This document shows positions 5,573 to 6,549 of a stretch of 6,549 nucleotides of DNA, piece by piece. The stretch is taken from NCBI GenBank assembly GCA_948468465.1, contig CAOKJJ010000234.1:1-6549 (forward strand), given 5' to 3'. Numbering within the stretch: position 1 is the first letter of the stretch; each line of letters begins with the position of its first letter. A program made the position numbers and the translations under genes. The DNA is from an uncultured Eubacterium sp. Lineage in GTDB: Bacteria > Bacillota_A > Clostridia > Lachnospirales > Lachnospiraceae. The notes under the pieces are model-generated. The model did not search any database. It saw only the letters and a program-made list of their open reading frames with translations, and was not told the origin of the DNA.

Positions 5573-6292
5573 CTATTTCGATTTTAGAAATTTTTTCAAT
5601 ACACGGCAGTCTGTATTCAGGATCAAATTCTCCGGCATTTCCGCCAGCTGCAAAAGTTCCGATATGCTGGAAAAATCACCGATCTGTCCGGTTCCATGGC
5701 TGTCACTGGAAAGCACGACCGGATAATTGCAATGTTTGCACAAATGCAAAATCGTAAGGTTATTTTTTCGCGTATCCCCTCTGTATCCGTCCGGCCGCAA
5801 AGAAGCCGCGTTGATCTCAAAAACGGCATGATATTTCACAGCTGCCTCAAGCAACGCACGATAATCAACCGGATACCGGGGATCATCACAATGTCCAATC
5901 ATCTGCACATAAGGATTTTTTACAGCCGCAATATAAGCTTTTGTATTTTCTTGCATTGTTCCAGGCGCCATAACACCAGGATGCATACTCGCAATCGCAT
6001 AATCCAGATGTTTTAAAATGCCATCATCCAAATCCAGCATCCCTTCCTGATCTAAAATATTCACCTCCGCACCATAAAGCATTTCCATTCCGCACCGCTT
6101 TTTGGGCGCCTGCGCCAGACCTCTGAAATATGACGGCTTTCCCCCGCCGGGAGTAGCAGGGCCATGATCAGAAATGCCAAGCAGCCGAAGCCCCTTTACG
6201 GCGGCGGCCTTTGCCATATCTGTGATGGTAGCATGGGAACCGTGGCCGCTCGCAATTGTGTGTGTGTGGATGTCAGAATCATATGTATACAT
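5573..6292 (-). CDS. PHP-domain metallophosphatase, YcdX type
   Basis: This 239-residue soluble protein belongs to the polymerase and histidinol phosphatase (PHP) superfamily, which folds as a distorted barrel around a trinuclear metal site and hydrolyses phosphoesters. All nine ligands expected from the E. coli YcdX pattern are present in order: H9 and H11 (HTHT), H17, H43 (SDHG), E76 (GAEVN), H104 (SMHPG), H134 (IGHCDDPR), and D197 with H199 (SSDSHG). Length and motif spacing fit the YcdX subgroup rather than HisK-type histidinol phosphatase or polymerase PHP domains. The physiological substrate is unknown. ATG 6292 has AAAGGA (6301-6306) at 8 nt spacing. I see no convincing promoter: an AT-rich TATATT at about 6312-6317 is too close to the RBS. 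No terminator separates it from MCP2, 102 bp downstream on the same strand, so read-through is possible, but MCP2 has its own promoter directly after this stop codon. Confidence 0.93.
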   Translation of the reverse strand: MYTYDSDIHTHTIASGHGSHATITDMAKAAAVKGLRLLGISDHGPATPGGGKPSYFRGLAQAPKKRCGMEMLYGAEVNILDQEGMLDLDDGILKHLDYAIASMHPGVMAPGTMQENTKAYIAAVKNPYVQMIGHCDDPRYPVDYRALLEAAVKYHAVFEINAASLRPDGYRGDTRKNNLTILHLCKHCNYPVVLSSDSHGTGQIGDFSSISELLQLAEMPENLILNTDCRVLKKFLKSK

Positions 6293-6300
6293 TTTATCAG

Positions 6301-6306
6301 TCCTTT
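6301..6306 (-). promoter_or_regulatory. Ribosome binding site of the PHP gene
   Basis: AAAGGA on the minus strand, 8 nt before the ATG at 6292, supporting this start. Confidence 0.75.
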
Positions 6307-6329
6307 TAGAATATATATTTTTTTACGGG

Positions 6330-6549
6330 GGTGGCTATGCGGACGCTGGATGAGGGGCGGGGCCTGGATTTCGGTTCCTACTCCGGAATGTTAAGAATTC
6401 CTAAGCATTCTGCATGGACGCTGTGGCTCCGTCCGGTCGCGTCGCGTAATCCGCCCCTGGCCTACAGCCAGTGGCTAAAAGCGACGCTGGGCTTCGCCCC
6501 TGGTTTATTGAGCAGAATTCTAAGGACTTCTAAACATTCCTCCAACGTC
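6330..6549. repeat. GC-rich intergenic repeat element, continuing past the right edge
   Basis: Composition changes abruptly from the AT-rich RBS region to GC-rich DNA at about 6327. A 26-base imperfect inverted repeat (22 of 26 matches) joins 6385-6410 to 6515-6540 around 104 bases; each arm is itself quasi-palindromic around GAATTC. Inside are CGCCCCTGG twice (6452-6460, 6495-6503), short hairpins CTGGC-CTACA-GCCAG (6457-6471) and GGGC-TTC-GCCC, and several ACGCTG words. No transposase or tRNA is visible. It could be a dispersed MITE-like or REP-like repeat. A + strand frame from ATG 6337 stays open to the window end (71 codons), but it reads across the repeats and is not credible as a gene on present evidence. 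Confidence 0.55.

Noticed and set aside
5283..6016. + strand frames of 106-147 codons opposite the MCP2 start and the PHP gene
   Set aside because: They run through the MCP2 promoter and RBS and oppose a PHP gene with all nine metal ligands; the overlap is a by-product of AT-rich leader and coding bias.
6258..6268. TG dinucleotide run
   Set aside because: It encodes the HTHT metal-binding motif of the PHP gene on the minus strand, so it is explained by coding.
6337..6549. + strand frame open for 71 codons to the window end
   Set aside because: It lies in GC-rich repeat DNA where stops are rare by composition, and its translation reflects the repeats. It could be revisited if the frame continues into a known domain beyond the window.

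Overview
The window is a stretch of bacterial chromosome from an anaerobic or microaerophilic Firmicute (Clostridia or Erysipelotrichia type). The evidence is AT-rich intergenic DNA, strong GGAGG-type ribosome binding sites, sigma-A-like promoters, stable U-tract terminators, a two-iron desulfoferrodoxin and long dCache chemoreceptors with tandem HAMP domains. Species cannot be assigned from the sequence alone.

Layout, left to right. (1) 2-157 (+) is the tail of a gene cut by the window edge, resembling the C-terminus of DUF6434/SAP-type proteins. It meets the next gene at a strong bidirectional terminator (168-212). (2) 272-2320 (-) is a 682-residue methyl-accepting chemotaxis protein (MCP1). 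(3) 2321-2551 holds the MCP1 promoter, an imperfect hairpin preceded by a 27-codon ORF, and the terminator of the next gene. (4) 2552-2755 (-) is a small unrecognised gene of about 62-67 codons with its own promoter and terminator. (5) 2904-3284 (+) is desulfoferrodoxin (superoxide reductase), transcribed divergently from the small gene; its promoter spacer contains a perfect 12-bp palindrome. (6) 3303-3357 is a second convergent terminator. (7) 3422-5470 (-) is MCP2, also 682 residues and colinear with MCP1 without gaps. (8) 5573-6292 (-) is a YcdX-type PHP metallophosphatase whose stop codon lies just upstream of the MCP2 promoter. (9) About 6330-6549 is GC-rich, repeat-laden DNA running off the window. 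No gene-free stretch exceeds 300 bases.

The main theme is a duplicated chemoreceptor. My hand count gives about 84 differences in 682 residues (about 88% identity). The signalling half is about 95% identical and the periplasmic/extracellular sensor about 80%. The duplication includes flanking control DNA: both copies have the same TTGTAT-17-TACAAT promoter, the same RBS and spacing, and related 3' hairpins. The promoter core is an inverted repeat, ATTGTA-N18-TACAAT, so it also reads as a promoter on the opposite strand in both copies. The oxygen-defence gene and the small gene lie between the two receptors, so this is not a simple adjacent tandem copy. I found no CRISPR array, rRNA, tRNA, integrase or transposase, and no clearly new multi-gene system. 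The most notable items are the conserved symmetric promoters, the possible short transcript beside MCP1, the palindrome in the desulfoferrodoxin promoter and the repeat element at the right edge.
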